Below, piece after piece: positions 36,492 through 50,200 of a stretch of 64,000 nucleotides of DNA. The stretch comes from Nelumbo lutea. Taxonomy: Eukaryota > Streptophyta > Magnoliopsida > Proteales > Nelumbonaceae. The position numbers were made by a program, and so were the translations under genes. How positions within the stretch are numbered: position 1 is the stretch's first letter; the number at the start of each line of letters is the position of its first letter. Below the pieces are notes generated by a model. That model saw only the letters and a list, made by a program, of their open reading frames with translations, searched no databases and was not told the DNA's origin. The stretch covers positions 17,980,934 to 18,044,933 of the forward strand of contig JAKGHH010000003.1 of assembly GCA_022828595.1 (NCBI GenBank). Reading direction: 5' to 3'.

Positions 36492-37235
36492 CAAGGAATT
36501 TAACGATGGTAAACACTCAATTACTTAACCCAACTTACTTGAAATTGCACATTTATTGTTGTAGTGCGACTTTACTTGAATTAAGTGTGTTAGTAGCAAC
36601 GAATGGAAATATTATAACCATACAGTGCAGACCTGTTGAATTTGCACGATCATTAAAAGCCAACATCACTTTAAGATATATCACCGAGGAGATGGAGATA
36701 GAACACAAGAAAAGACCACTACACTTTCTGGGTACGACCAATAAAAATTAGACCCATCTGAAAATGCACCATGACGTGCTTGACCATCCTTGATGAAAAC
36801 ATGCACATGATCGGATGGCTGTGGGGGTGGCTTGTAGTTTTTAGGTTAGCACTAATTTGAGGACCTGATAAGAGCCAGTGGATTAGAACTTCATTGTTGT
36901 TTGATGTGGAATCTCAGAAGATACTTAAGATATTTGTTCTACCTATACCTATATGAGGTTGTTTATATATATACAAATTTAATGGTGACAGATTCAAAGC
37001 ATCCAAAATTGGTTGAATAGGATAAATTGAAGTAATGAGAAATCAATGTGTTTCTTTAGACGTTTTTACTATGCTTTCGTTTCTTTATTATATTGTCATT
37101 GGCATCATGAACATTGCTCGTGGTAACCTATATTATCTTTGATAACCGAGGTCTACTTTATTACTCAAAATGGCTCTCGTACATGCGTGTATGTATTACT
37201 CAAAAGCCTTTGTGATTCAAGTAGCTAGCTTTAAT

Positions 37236-37238
<3 letters not shown>

Positions 37239-37268
<30 letters not shown>
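37239..37268. repeat. (TC)15 microsatellite
   Basis: Thirty bases of pure TC repeat downstream of the WRKY gene. Confidence 0.95.
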
Positions 37269-37270
<2 letters not shown>

Positions 37271-40214
37271 AATCTCCATTGATTTCATGATGCCTCTGGG
37301 GTGAAGCGCTAGCACTTCTGTTGCTAACTAGATCATCACTCTATTCTAGCTACACATTATTATTTATGGGAAATATCAATGACTGCCTGTGTGAACAGTT
37401 TCATCATCTCTATGGCTCTATGAAACATCTGTTTGATTTACAAAAATTTGATAGTTTTAGAAATAGAAGCTTCTGGGTCAACCTCCTTTAATTTGTATGT
37501 TGATGTGCAGGTGATGCAAATATCATGGGAGAAGGCGAAGATGGATCAAGATGGTAATATCATCCGACCTTCAAGCATAAATCATGAGCAACTGAGCAAG
37601 AACCATAGGGTCCTTCCCTGCAGAAACAATTGATTATTGCATGAGAAGAAGGTTTTGATCATTGATGATTTATTAAAGGGATAAGATAAATGCACGTATC
37701 GACCATCAATCCCTTATTGTAGAGATAAATGCATCCCGATCGATGCCCAGCACCTCAAGAGTATTTCTTCATTCTGTTGTTACACAACATTTATTATTAT
37801 GACATTATACGATGTTGCGTAAAGAAATTAAAGCAAGCGGTTTCATCTTTACATCTTATTGTATCAAATGTACCAGAGCCAGAAGATCACGCAAGCAGCT
37901 TGGCATGGAGTTCTGAGTTAGCCTGGACCACAGAATTAGAATCATATGTATCTTTCAACAAAGATCTGGGACTGGAGGTGGAAGCAGTTATCTTTTCTTT
38001 TTCTCCATGAATTTCCTTTGGGTTCATTTCATACGGTGACCAAATTCGCTTCTCACCCACTATCACCATTGGATCGATCAACATATATAATTGTTAAACA
38101 ATTAACGCGCTGTGAGAAGATAGCCCTTTATAATGTGTATATCAATTCGGTTATATCTGGAGCTTTAGCCAGTGATCCATTTGTGTCTACTGTTAATTGA
38201 ATTCCCTACTTTACTTTTTTCACTCAGCTCCATTGAGGAAAGGCCCTGTCTTTATCTTCTACTTCTGTAGGAATAGTACAGATGTTGGTTGGTTTTGCTA
38301 GAAAGAAAATAAGTAATGTAGGACCAAGCTGTTGATGGCAGTAATGGCGTCTGAAACAAGAAAAAATAAATTAAGGAGAAAAAGAATAGAGAAAATACTT
38401 AGAATTACTCATCAGGTGCCTAAAATCACTCTAGGGTATATTGGAAATCGTTCACCATAATTAGCATAATTAATAAACTTCATTGTTCTTTTGTGTAAAA
38501 TATTCATACATGTTTATACACTCTAAACTCATAATCAGGTTCAAAATTTTGATAAGATACGCCCGGATGTATTGCATGGTGGCTTCATGATACACCTATT
38601 TACAAGTGTTTCAAGAACCGGCCTTTGTTTAATGAAAGATATAGTTAAAAATAAGTCCAAAAACCAAAAATTGAAATATATATAACTGTGTCATTTTAAA
38701 TGTGGATACACAGGGATATATCGATATTTTGAACCTTGTTCATAGGAGTCAAATTATTAGACTAATAATAGTCCTAAGGTTAAATTGTTAGACTCTAATC
38801 CTACGTATGCAGTGATTCCTAAAATTTTAAACATAAACAAACTATAAATTATAAAAAAACAGAAATATATAAAAATTCACATTTTGACTCTTTATCTCTG
38901 CAGTGACTTGCTCAGCCTCGCCTCACTTCTCTCTTTCCTCGCTATCACATATTTGATCGGGAATTTATTTATTTTATTTTTTCTAATTATACACCTGTTT
39001 TCGTGGGTCTGAATTAGGGTATGGGCACGTCATCTTTCACATGTTTTAAAAGATAAAAATATTCCTGTTTATTTTGAAGGGCACCTCTGGGGATATTTTC
39101 CATATATCTTCTCGAAGTCTCAAGACTCTCAACGATGTTGTCCACGTGCTTGTTGTACCAATATGGATATGGCTCATCAAAAGCCAAAATTGCCAAGTGG
39201 GGTCCACTGCTATGAGGTCTTACAACTGAGTTTTACTTAGCTACTCAAGGAAATGACGCTATCATCCTAAACCAGTTTCTTATTGGTCTATATCAATTTT
39301 ATTGCCACGTCAAATAGTAAGAAAGATATAATGTTTTTAAAAACCGATATAACTTTGGATGTTATTAAGTTGGTTTTTTTTTTTTTTTTTTGTAAAGGTA
39401 AGGGCAGGCCCAATGCAGATTTTTGAATTTCATTGTAGAAGCAGAATTATAAACATTCAAAATGTCAAAAACCCTCACTCTATACATCAATGTCTACTTG
39501 TGAATTGACATCAATTCCGAGCTGGCACCTACCCCTACTATATTTTGGACCTAGAAATTCTAACCCTAGGCTGAACCATCATTCTCCCTTTTTCTTTCTA
39601 TTTTTCAGTAATACCCTAAAACTGATCTGAATCTCCAAATTGAAGTATTATCTACCGACTTACAAAGTTGAAGAAAAAAAATAAAACATTTGCAGAGTTG
39701 GAGTTCAAAGATAAAAGTCACTTACCATTTTTTTACTAGGGACAAAGAAGTTAAAGATTTGGAGCTATTTTCTATTTTCTGGTAAAAGTGAAATAACAAA
39801 GACAAAAGCCACTTGCCAGTTTTTTCACCGCAGAACAGGAAGAGGACGGATGGTGAGCATGGATTCCAGAGGATGAAATCTGGTTTGCAAAGATGTGAAA
39901 ACTGGATAGTGGATTTTCGTTTTACCATTTTTAAAGTTTAGTTTAAAAATTGCAAAAGCAACCTAATGTGACAATTGATCAATCCGTAAGTAGTTACATC
40001 TTGTATCTATTTTCATTAATCTTACTTGGCACTAAAAGTGACGTGGGCCATGATTGTTTCATCCGTGTCGTCTGAGAAAGAATAAAAAATGACGCCGTCC
40101 TCAAGGCTCAGAAGTTAGAACATCACGGTAGGAACCACCTAACTCTTGTCTAGACGGCCCGTGTCAACTGGCTGGCTACCAGATAAAAGATGAAAGAGGG
40201 GATTGGATTGGTCC

Positions 40215-40316
40215 AGTCCTCACCATAACCGTTCTCACACTGTCTTCATAGCTGTGCATCGGGAATATTTATGCCTTTATTGAGGATGTTTTTGTGAGGA
40301 CCAAACCCAATTCATT
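40215..40316. mobile_element. MITE with CCAGTCCTCAC / GTGAGGACC ends
   Basis: GGTCCAGTCCTCACCATAACC at the left and TTTTTGTGAGGACCAAACCC at the right are inverted. The inner GGGAATATTTATGCC...GAGGATGTTT resembles the family hairpin core. About 100 bp. Confidence 0.6.
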
Positions 40317-40685
40317 AAAGAGAGAATTACCAATTCTAATTGCCCATCGCTTAATTATTTTCTATCAACGACTGAAACTGAAAGTATGGACCCTAGAGGC
40401 CAAGGCTATGTTGCATTAATACGCCACGATTTCCAAATTTGTAGTAGAGCATAAGAGGATTCGAATTCCCTATGTCATCCGGGCATCCCAACTAAAAAAT
40501 TGTTCCAACACAATGACCCGGCCCACGATGTTCAAGGGAAAGTGAAAATTTAAACACATGGGGGTATAGCTTGGATGTATCCTTTCCTGTCTAATCAGAA
40601 AACCAACTACCTACTTCTGCTTTGAACGCTTGATTTCTCCAAAGCTACAACCTCAAAAGAGTAATTAAGGTTCAAAGGAGGCCAT

Positions 40686-40729
40686 GACATTAACCTAGAA
40701 GGCATTACTGGGTCTTCTAGGTTAATGTC
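40686..40729. repeat. perfect 16-bp hairpin
   Basis: GACATTAACCTAGAAG (40686-40701) is followed after 12 bases by its exact reverse complement (40714-40729). The 3' arm and the following TTACTGGGTCTTCTTC also echo the loop (ATTACTGGGTCTTCT), so a small tandem duplication accompanies the palindrome. Confidence 0.9.
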
Positions 40730-41213
40730 TTACTGGGTCTTCTTCAAACAACAAAAACCTAGAAGGCCAGAACCCAGTAACAATCAACACAAGATGTTGT
40801 TTCGATTAAGATGGGGGAGGGTTCTCTATATACCATTCATCACATGGATGAGATAGCTTGTCAGCTAGACCACTTCAACCTTTTCTTTTTAAATCATTAC
40901 TGTTATAATGATCTTTCATACTAACCCACGACTGAACAATAATTCTTTTAACAACGAGGCAACCTGCAGAGTAGCCTTTGGATTTTCTCTCTTTCCCAAC
41001 CTTTTTCTTCTCTTTTCTTTAGACAACACCAAGTCTCTCAGCTTAACAAGCACTACTTTTGTATGGAAGAGAGGTTTTAGAGATATATTTTGGGGAGAGA
41101 CAAAGACTGGTTTACATTTATCTTTCACCAAAAGCAAAGAACCCACCGGACCAAACCCCATTGAAAATGAGAAAATAATAATGATCTGTTTTTTTTCCTA
41201 GGCAATCCAGCCC

Positions 41214-44200
41214 TTAGGCAGCCATTGTTCCAACTGTTGCCTGTTTCTTCAGCATTGCAATGTGCTTTTGTCCCGCAAGATGATAATTGAAAACTATCTG
41301 ACTATTGCATACCACATTGCATATTGTGCACACCTTAACAGCACCTGGTGCTGCTCCACCTTCCATAACCTTTCGCCTCTTTGTCTCCAAATCCACACCA
41401 GAGGCTGATGATGAGGTTGCCTTCTTCTTTGTTGGCCGCACACTGATGGTTTTGCCTTTCTCTACTGCTGGGTTTTCTTTTGGCCCTATTAGGGGATCAT
41501 TTGCCACCGGAGCAACTGCAGGGACGGGGGCATTGGCCTCTTTCTTTGCCGCTTCTAATTTCTCTAGGTTCTTCTTGTGTTTCTTTCCCAATTTATGTTG
41601 GTCCAGTACTTCCTTGCTATTACAGTCAATCTTGCAGACTTCACACCATGCAGACTGCACAATTTTTGTTTTCTTTGGTCGTTTCCTCCAGGCACCATTT
41701 ATAGGATGGATCTTTGAGTTGGTCCAGGTGACAGGCTTGGGATTTACAGTTACTAGTGTATCCGTTCCATTAGGTCTTATGCCAACCTGCTTGGTCACCA
41801 AGAAAGATTGTTTCGTTAATGGCTATATACGTTCAAGAATAAGCATTGAAAAAAAAGGAAATAACAGTATAGCAACCTCATATACAAAAGATACAGGTAG
41901 TACAAGATATGCCAAAATATTAACCTAATGGACTAAAGGAGTGGCCGAGTGGGGTGAAGACAAGGAATAAAAACAAATGCAAGAGGACGTTGTTCAATAT
42001 CACATTGAAGAATAAATACAACAAAGAACAAATGCACAATTGCAAAATGCAAAGACCATCCTGCACAAAGCTAACATGACAGGAAAAGTGACACCACTAT
42101 GTTCTTATACAAGCTAGCACATGGAAGAGGTAGAGAACAATTAAGAAATATCAGACATTGAAAACAAAAAGTCATTACCCCATGTTGGTCCTAGATATCT
42201 GGGGTCTTGGGAGGGATGGATGGATACAGACCTATCCTTTGGGTATTTTTTGCAAAAAGTGGCTGCTCTCAAACAGACATCAAAACAAACAAAGCCAAAA
42301 TTTTAAGAAGGCTCAGGGTAAATATGCAAGAACAACCCCATGAATTACTTCCTGCTGAAGTTGCAAGCTTTTTTTAATACTGAATCACAAGATCTATTTG
42401 AGTACAAGGACGGACCTTAAGAAATCTCCCCCTTCATCATTAAGTATAGGGAATCACTGTAGAAATTAAAGAAACAAAAAGAACTGCTAATTCATCAGTC
42501 AGCATGTTTCTAGAAGATCAAGAAAAAGTGATAAACCCTTTGTCAATTTTGTATTCCAAATGTTCTTGGCATAACTGTCAAAGCATACATAGATAATTCT
42601 AGGCCAAAGTGGAGAAGATAGTCACCTAGGCAGAAGCTAGGCAATACAAATTTTACAGAGAAATGAGTAAATTCTAGGTTAGTTCCTTGGTTTTGTAAAC
42701 AAATCAATATGCATATGATTTGAAAAAAATAGAAAATTTCTTTACTAAATATTGATTTTCCTCTCAAAACAAGGCAATTCATCATAATTAAAATACGGTA
42801 GCATTTTAAATCTATATTAAACATAGTATAATAATAATGAATGTTTTATATTAATAAAAAAATTAGCATGTCAAAAAAAGAGCAACTAAAAAGGCTATAG
42901 TTTTATACTAATAAAAAATGAGAGAGAGAGAGAGAGATAGATACTTCTTTTACCTTCTCTTCTCAAAATCCTTAGATCTTTTTTACGTCTCAATGGTAAA
43001 ATCCCATAACAAAGAATAAGTAACATACACACCGCCATATGGCCTAGGTAGGTTCCTAGTGTCCTATATAGGCACTGGCAACCTTTTGTTATAAGCATGG
43101 TTTCAAATGTCACGAAATGTCGCTAATGTCGCCCGACATATGTCAATGTCGAGGCTCACCGACATGAAAATGGATGGTAATATAAAAATTACATTATTTT
43201 GGTCGACATTTCCTATATTTCGGAAATGTTGACCAAATCGGTCCAAATAACCAAAAAAGACAATATTTCCTATTATGTCGACAGAATGTTGACTAATGTG
43301 CATTAATAATATAATATATTAGTATATTATATTATTATAATATAGTATATCAATATAAATTACTCCATTAATAATTTCTATTTAATATTTCAAATAAAAT
43401 ATTTATAAAAAAATTTACAAAATATAAAAACAAAAGAATAAATCAATTACTTTATAATATAAAACATAAAATATTTTTCAAGTAATAAAATATTAACTAG
43501 TTAGTACTTTTTTAAAATATTTATTAAAATCAGATAATGTTTATTAAGTTTTATAATAAATCATATTCTACATTTAATATAAAAAATCAGAATAAATTTA
43601 TTAAATTTTATACTAAATCATAATTTATTATAAGTTTAGTATTAAAAATCATAATAAATTCATTAAGTTTTATAAGAAATCAGAATTTATCATAATCTTA
43701 ATACTACAAAAAGGAGAATCAGTTTATTAAATTTATAATAAAACATAATGTATTATAACTTTAATATTTAAAAAATCAGAATAAATGTATTTCTATTTAC
43801 TTGTATGAAATAAATATATTAGAATTTATAATAAATCAGAATTAAAAATATGAAAAGAAAATATCAGATAACCTTGTAAAAACATCAAAATGCATAATAA
43901 ATCAGTAAATTGTCATTTACTAATTTGTTATTGATCTTAGTTTCTTAGCTTTATATAATGGTTGGGAATAAGATAATAGTCTAGAAATATGTATTAATGC
44001 TTCTTTTATCATTTTACAAAATATCATTGCATATTTCCACATATTTCATAATATTTCCACAATGTCTCTAATTTTTACAATATTTCCCCTCGACATTTCC
44101 AACATGTCCTATATTTTGGTAAGCGACATTTCCATCGGCATCGACATTTTAAACCTTGGTTATAAGTCATGGAGTTTGGCATGTTGCCCCACCAAGGATG

Positions 44201-47200
44201 CCTTGTCACCTAGGTGATAACCTTGATAACTATGATTCCAGTAAATTCTTGTTCCTATTGGACTACTAATCTGCATCTGCTCAATATCATTACACTTGAT
44301 GCAGGACAAATTGTTCCTACAACTTATCATCACTAATAAGAGAGAAAATTGCACTACAGCTTCAGACATTTCCTCATCCCACATCATAATGCTAGACCAA
44401 GTCAAATGTGGCCTACCTCAATAACCTAACTGTAAGAAGCCCTCTTTCTTCTTTCATCTAAATGAACTAAGCTAGTATTTACAATTATACTTCCAAATGA
44501 ACCCAACACTTTTTTAGGCCCAAACTCCAAAGGCAGAATCATTCACTAACTCGGTGAAAATCAGATACAATAGTTGAAGATAGAAAGGCACTGATGACCA
44601 AGTTTGAGGTCTAGCAAGTGAAAGGCCAAACCATGCTATTTTGCGAGCTGCATGATTAGCTTCACAATGAGTGTACCAAACCAAGTGTGAAAGTTGTCTA
44701 AGATACTTCTGCATTCAGCCAGCAACAAACAGAGTCGCCACAGTGATGTGGAGTCACCCACTAACAGGATTTACATAAACCTGTGCATTGATTTCCAGAA
44801 TAACATCTGAGAACGCCATGGACTGTGCAAACACCAGATCCTCATAGAAAGCTCATGTTTCCATCTCAGTAACAGATTGAGAAGTGATCAGAGTAGCTCT
44901 TGCAAATAAAAAAGGACCCCACATGATCTCTGACCAACAACTGAACCATTCATAGCATCCATAGCACATCAGCATTCACTTTTAATGACCCAAACATTTG
45001 AGGAATATACATCTTATGCACACTTCATTACTTTTAATTTACACATCAGACAAATGTCATTTGAATACCACAGTGGTTGTGCTCTACTCAGTACTGACCA
45101 TATCATGATTTGTGTAGTTGTCTTACTTAACCAAATCTTTGTAGCTCCAGCAGCAATACTCATATCTTAGCTAGTCACCAACATCCTATCTTAAATCTTA
45201 ATCATAATCCACTAGTTTGTTTCCTACCAGACCAGTAAAGTATGTGGAGGGAGAATTTGGACTGGAAGGATACTAGTTTCATATGGCCACTCACACAAAT
45301 ACCAGAGGAAGCATGTGGCAGTTTCAAAATGGAATGCAAAAGGTCACATGACTTTCAAGTTTCATCTTCTGAGGAAAAAAGTAAATGTAACTTTTTCAAT
45401 TGGCAGTTATGGAGCACAAACTCATGGTTACATGACATCAGTAGTATTTAACAAACAGGTTTATTACAACGTGAACTTTTTTCAAATATTTGACTGTTCT
45501 TGATATGGGAATGCAAGCTTTCTCCATGTTACCTCAAAAGGATACGATGACCCCTTGATTTTGCTTCTAATAGTCAATATATGGGAGTATGAGATCACTG
45601 AGAACTACTCCTTAGGCAAGGAAAACATCAGGAGTGACAACTTGTCATCAACAAGGAAATACACTAAAAAAACATTTACATGCATTGCATATTTAAGATG
45701 CACTTTCAATTCTAGAACAGCAGTTACAGCACAAAATGAAGCCTATATTTTGAGGAAATCATAATTATGGGAGAAGGAAAAGAAGGCATAATCAAGTCTT
45801 TTCTTCCCTTGCGTAGACTGGGATGCAGTGACCACATAGATCATAACCCCATAAGATTTGCATTAGTTTTTGAGATAAGTTTTATACATATGAAAAAGTG
45901 TGGCTCCAAAAAAACAGCTAGAACTTCCAAGTTCCAAGATCATTAGATAAGTTGATATACAACAACCAAGGGGAACCTAACAAAACCAAAGACTGTGATC
46001 AAATGAAACAAACTATCTCAATATCGGTTAGTTTGTTAAGTGCAGACCACATTGAGTGAAAAGAATAAACCTTCAATTATTTAAATGCCATCATACCCAG
46101 ATACATGTACAAAGATGCCATATCATGTCAGGTGCTCCAGGTTTTTAGTGTAAATTCCATATCTACCTTGTCCTTCCCATATCTGGGTAATAAATGTACA
46201 AATCAAATTCCATTTGTTCAGTTTAAGATTGGGCAAGAAGGAACTTAATATCCCTTCTTTTATCAGCAACAGAAACTTAGTATCCCTATCAACTACATTT
46301 TTTTAATATACAATTGTTAATATAGATAAATGTTAAGGCAATATAGTACAGCCACATAAACTTGAAGTTGGAGACTGGAAATTTAATCATTTCTATGAGC
46401 AACCTAACGACTAAACACAGTTCACTGAAAACATATAAACTAGATGCACCATAAATAATTTTTTGGAGGTGGGAGTCAATACAAGGCAGTAAGGATCCAT
46501 AAGACTGCCAAGTAAAACCACCAAAGTACGAAAAACAATTGCACAGCCTTGGATTAGTATAGTGTAGATGAGAATGTTGTGGTAGAATAATAATTGGAAT
46601 AGGAGAGATAAAAATAGAAAACATAAATGAGTTTATAAGAGGGAAGCTCAGGGTAGCAGCAACTCAAAACAAGCTAATGAAAAGTAGACTCTGATATTGT
46701 GACAAATGCCAGCTCTTAGGTCTCAGCTGTTTATCCTAAACCTCTTCCATTTGCCTCAAAAATGTAGTTTTTTTTTTTTATTTTTTTATCATCAATAATC
46801 CACTTTGTTGATTGTTGATCAAAATAATGACTAGAACTAGCTAATCCACCATCAAGGGGTGATTTGGTGGTTCTAAAAAGAACAAGAGGCAGAAGGAGAA
46901 TGGCTTCAAGTAACAAAAATCAATTTCTCAGCTTATTTTTCAACAAGAGATATGGCATCAGAAATAAATGAAATGGAAGAAGAGAATCCAATTCTAGCTC
47001 CAGTTAGGCGGTATAAGGAAAATGACAACAATGCTACCCACAAACTGGCAAAGGAAAAGTCAAGGAACTATAAAACTAAATCCATCATAAAGCATTAAAA
47101 TTTAAAGAAAAATAAAGAGTTGTGATTAGAGAACATCCCATTTTTAATAAAGGAGGGTCATTCCTAATGAATAGATTACAAGTTATGCTTTTGAAAAGAC

Positions 47201-50200
47201 AAGAACTCCTAAGCACTTGTGTACTTTAATAGGTATACCTTTTTCTCTTTTAACAAGGAAATCGCCCTGTTTATCAAAATTGGGATGTTCCTAACCATCC
47301 CTCCAAAGAAAAAAGATCAACACACTCTGAAGTCAGAATAATAGCATCTACATTATAAATTAATATATGGAGAAATTACAACTCATTGTCTGCTTAACAC
47401 AAGAAACTTCATAATAATGACAATAATAAACTTAATAATAGTAATAACGGTAGTAACAATAACAATGGTGTTACCAGGCCCTGGGAATGAGCATAAAAAA
47501 TAAATGTATATATGTATTGTATTCATGTCATTGTTTACACAGCTGTCTGATGTTCTGTACTTCATCTTGCTTGATGCCCTGGTAATTGGTTCTCCTCTAA
47601 ACAGGGGTTCAACTCCTTTCTATATTTAATAGAATTCGGATTAGCTGAATGTGATGGCTGTCCAGCAGGCTGTGGAACCAATGAGAACATACCAGTGTCA
47701 GAAGTTTGCAAACCAAAAAAGTTGGGGGGCTTGGGAGTTAAGCCCCTGAAGCAAGTAAATTTGGTCCTTTTATCCAAATGGCTGTGGAGGTTTGCTACAG
47801 AAATCAATGCCCAATGGAGAAATCTGATAATAAAAACAAATATGGGGAAGCTAGACTGGGGTGGGAATCAAGCCCAGACAATGAGTCTTATGGAATTAGT
47901 CTTTGAAAGGTAATAATGCGAAACAGAGATCTGCTTTTTCAACCTTGTCTCTTTCAAACCAGGCTAAGGTGAGAGAATTCTTTTCTGGAAGCATTGATGC
48001 TGTGGTCACAGGCCTCTTGACATTGCTTTCCCCTCTATATTTGCTTCAGCACAAGATGAGGAGGCCAGAATCAATGACTGCCTTGAAGTCAGTACTTCCC
48101 AGATTACATGGATATCGAGGCTATGAAGAAATGTAGATGATTGGAATTTGGAGGCCTTAATTACACTGTTACAGCAGCTTGAACAGGTTAAACCCCAGCC
48201 GCTAACTAAAGATTGGTTATGGTGGCCCTCGGAGAAGTCTGGAATTTTTACCACCAACTCAATGTTGATTCTACTGATTCCTTTGGAGGTTGAACGCCCC
48301 ACCCTGGGTTTGGATTTGGAAGACCAGAATCCCTTCAAAGGTTTTGTTTTTCTTGTGGATGGCTCTGAAAGGCAAAACTCAGACCATTGATGCTCTTATA
48401 AAGAAAGGAATGCAACTGGTCAACCAGTGTTGCTTGTGTGGCTTGGGGAGGAAAACACATAGCACCTACTCTTAACTTGCAACTATGCTTACAGTGTATG
48501 GTCTCATGTCTTGAAGCTCTTTGCTGTGAACTGGGTCCTTCCCCCTACTTTAGAATTGCCATTGGCCTCCTGGAAAAGCCTTTAGTAGAAGGGGGATACT
48601 TTTGTGACACTTAGTACCTTTCGCTATTTGTTGGTGCATTTGGAAAGAAAGGAATAGCCGGACCTTCAAAGACAAGGCACTCCCAATTGAGCAGGTCAAG
48701 GTCAAGGTGGAAAGGATGTTAGCCAAGTGGGTGTTAACCAACAATTTATTTAAAGGCTTAATTTTAGTTTGTTTTCTAGTCACTTGAATAGTATTTTGTG
48801 GGAGGATGGTTTTGGCTGTAAGGCTTTACTGTATTTGTCTTACTTCTGTTTTGTTGTACTCAGCTGTTGAGGAAACCTCTCCCTCAGCAGCCTTTATCTT
48901 ACACCCCATACCAGTGATAAAAATACATGGGGCCCACACTCCACAGAGAGAAGTTAAATGGTTGTGGGTCCATGTATTTAACTACTGGCATGAAGTGTTA
49001 TCATTGGTTCCAGATGTTCCACAGCCCACTGAACAGCTATTGCATTCAGCTAATCCTTTCTCTATTTAATAAAGTTTTCTGATCATTATTGATCAAATAA
49101 TGATTATAATGAGTAACACCAAAGAAGAAAGTAAAACGATTGGAGGGAGATTTATTTCATGGATCTGTTGGCTAGACTGGAGGATCAAGCCACCCTAAAA
49201 TAGGGTAGATATAAGAGCAAATGTGCATTCACAGTATGTCTCTTTTAATCAAAAGATGAAAATGGCATATCTCAATTCCCTACAAACTTTATTTTGTAAG
49301 CTCCTACTCCGAGTTTGCAACCAAGAATTTATTCTTTAACCAGATGGCTATTTGGAGAAGTGCTTGACTGTCGAGGTTACTAATCTCTCCATCCAAGAAT
49401 ATTTTCTTTCCACAAACATCTTTTCAAGAAATGATTAATTGTTAAGGAGATCATGAGAAGAAGTAATGGCATGCCAAATATATTCAACTTGTTAAAAGAA
49501 GCCAAAGAATTATAAATTTCTTCCTTTCCCTCCATCTATCTCACTCACTAACCAATTTCTTACATCTTGTTTCAAATGAAGAAATCATAGGTATGTGGGT
49601 TGCATGATCAAGAAATAACCATTTCTCTGGGTAAAGAAGAAAGCACAACCCCCAGACTCCAAAACAGCCTAAGAAATCAGAGCTCCATCCACATGACTTT
49701 TTTCCACCCAAGAAATCATATATGTAAAGATCTCTAGAAAGTAATTCTCTTTTATTCAAGAATGGTGTATCTTATAATTTTTTTAGAACTCCTACTATCC
49801 CTTGGTTTTTAAGACAGCACTTGTTATGCACTTTTGATTTTCAGTCGAATCCAATGTTTCTCACCAAACCTGTTTTTTGTAGAGTATATTCTCTCCCTAT
49901 AATACATAAATACCATAAAAAATCAAGTTTTCTTAAACCATTAGCACCTTTCTGAAGCTCCTAGTGACCCACTCCCCAGCCCTGGCTTGATTATTCTGCA
50001 TTATAAATAAGAAGAGACATTTCTTTAATGTGGGCAAGAAGGAATCGAGAAGAGAAAATCAATTATTAATCTAAATTTGGTTATTCCAAGCAAACCTTAA
50101 ACCTAGGTTTTGGAGCTTCCACGCCCATTCCCCCCACCCCTTTTGGTGGGAGGTGGACAAACATCATGTTCTCACAGAAACTTAAAATCATTAAATTGAA

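Larger units (their letters stand above)
36492..41213. other. intergenic region between WRKY57-like and zinc-finger genes
   Basis: The first part is WRKY 3' flank; a possible extra 3'-UTR splice (GATG|GTAAAC near 36510 to TGTGCAG near 37510) cannot be proved. A (TC)15 microsatellite is at 37239-37268. From 39650 to 39900 two similar blocks (GATAAAAGTCACTTACCATTTTTT and GACAAAAGCCACTTGCCAGTTTTTT) form a loose duplication. A perfect hairpin lies at 40686-40729. The last ~300 bp are the probable 3' UTR of the zinc-finger gene. No further gene was recognised. Confidence 0.5.

Noticed and set aside
41305..41928. 207-codon plus-strand frame
   Set aside because: It is the antisense shadow of the zinc-finger exon at 41786-41214, whose paired C2H2 motifs and splice acceptor establish the true strand.
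41936..41962. GGAGTGGCCGAGTGGG, resembling a tRNA A-box
   Set aside because: No TTCGA B-box within the needed distance and no pairing acceptor ends.
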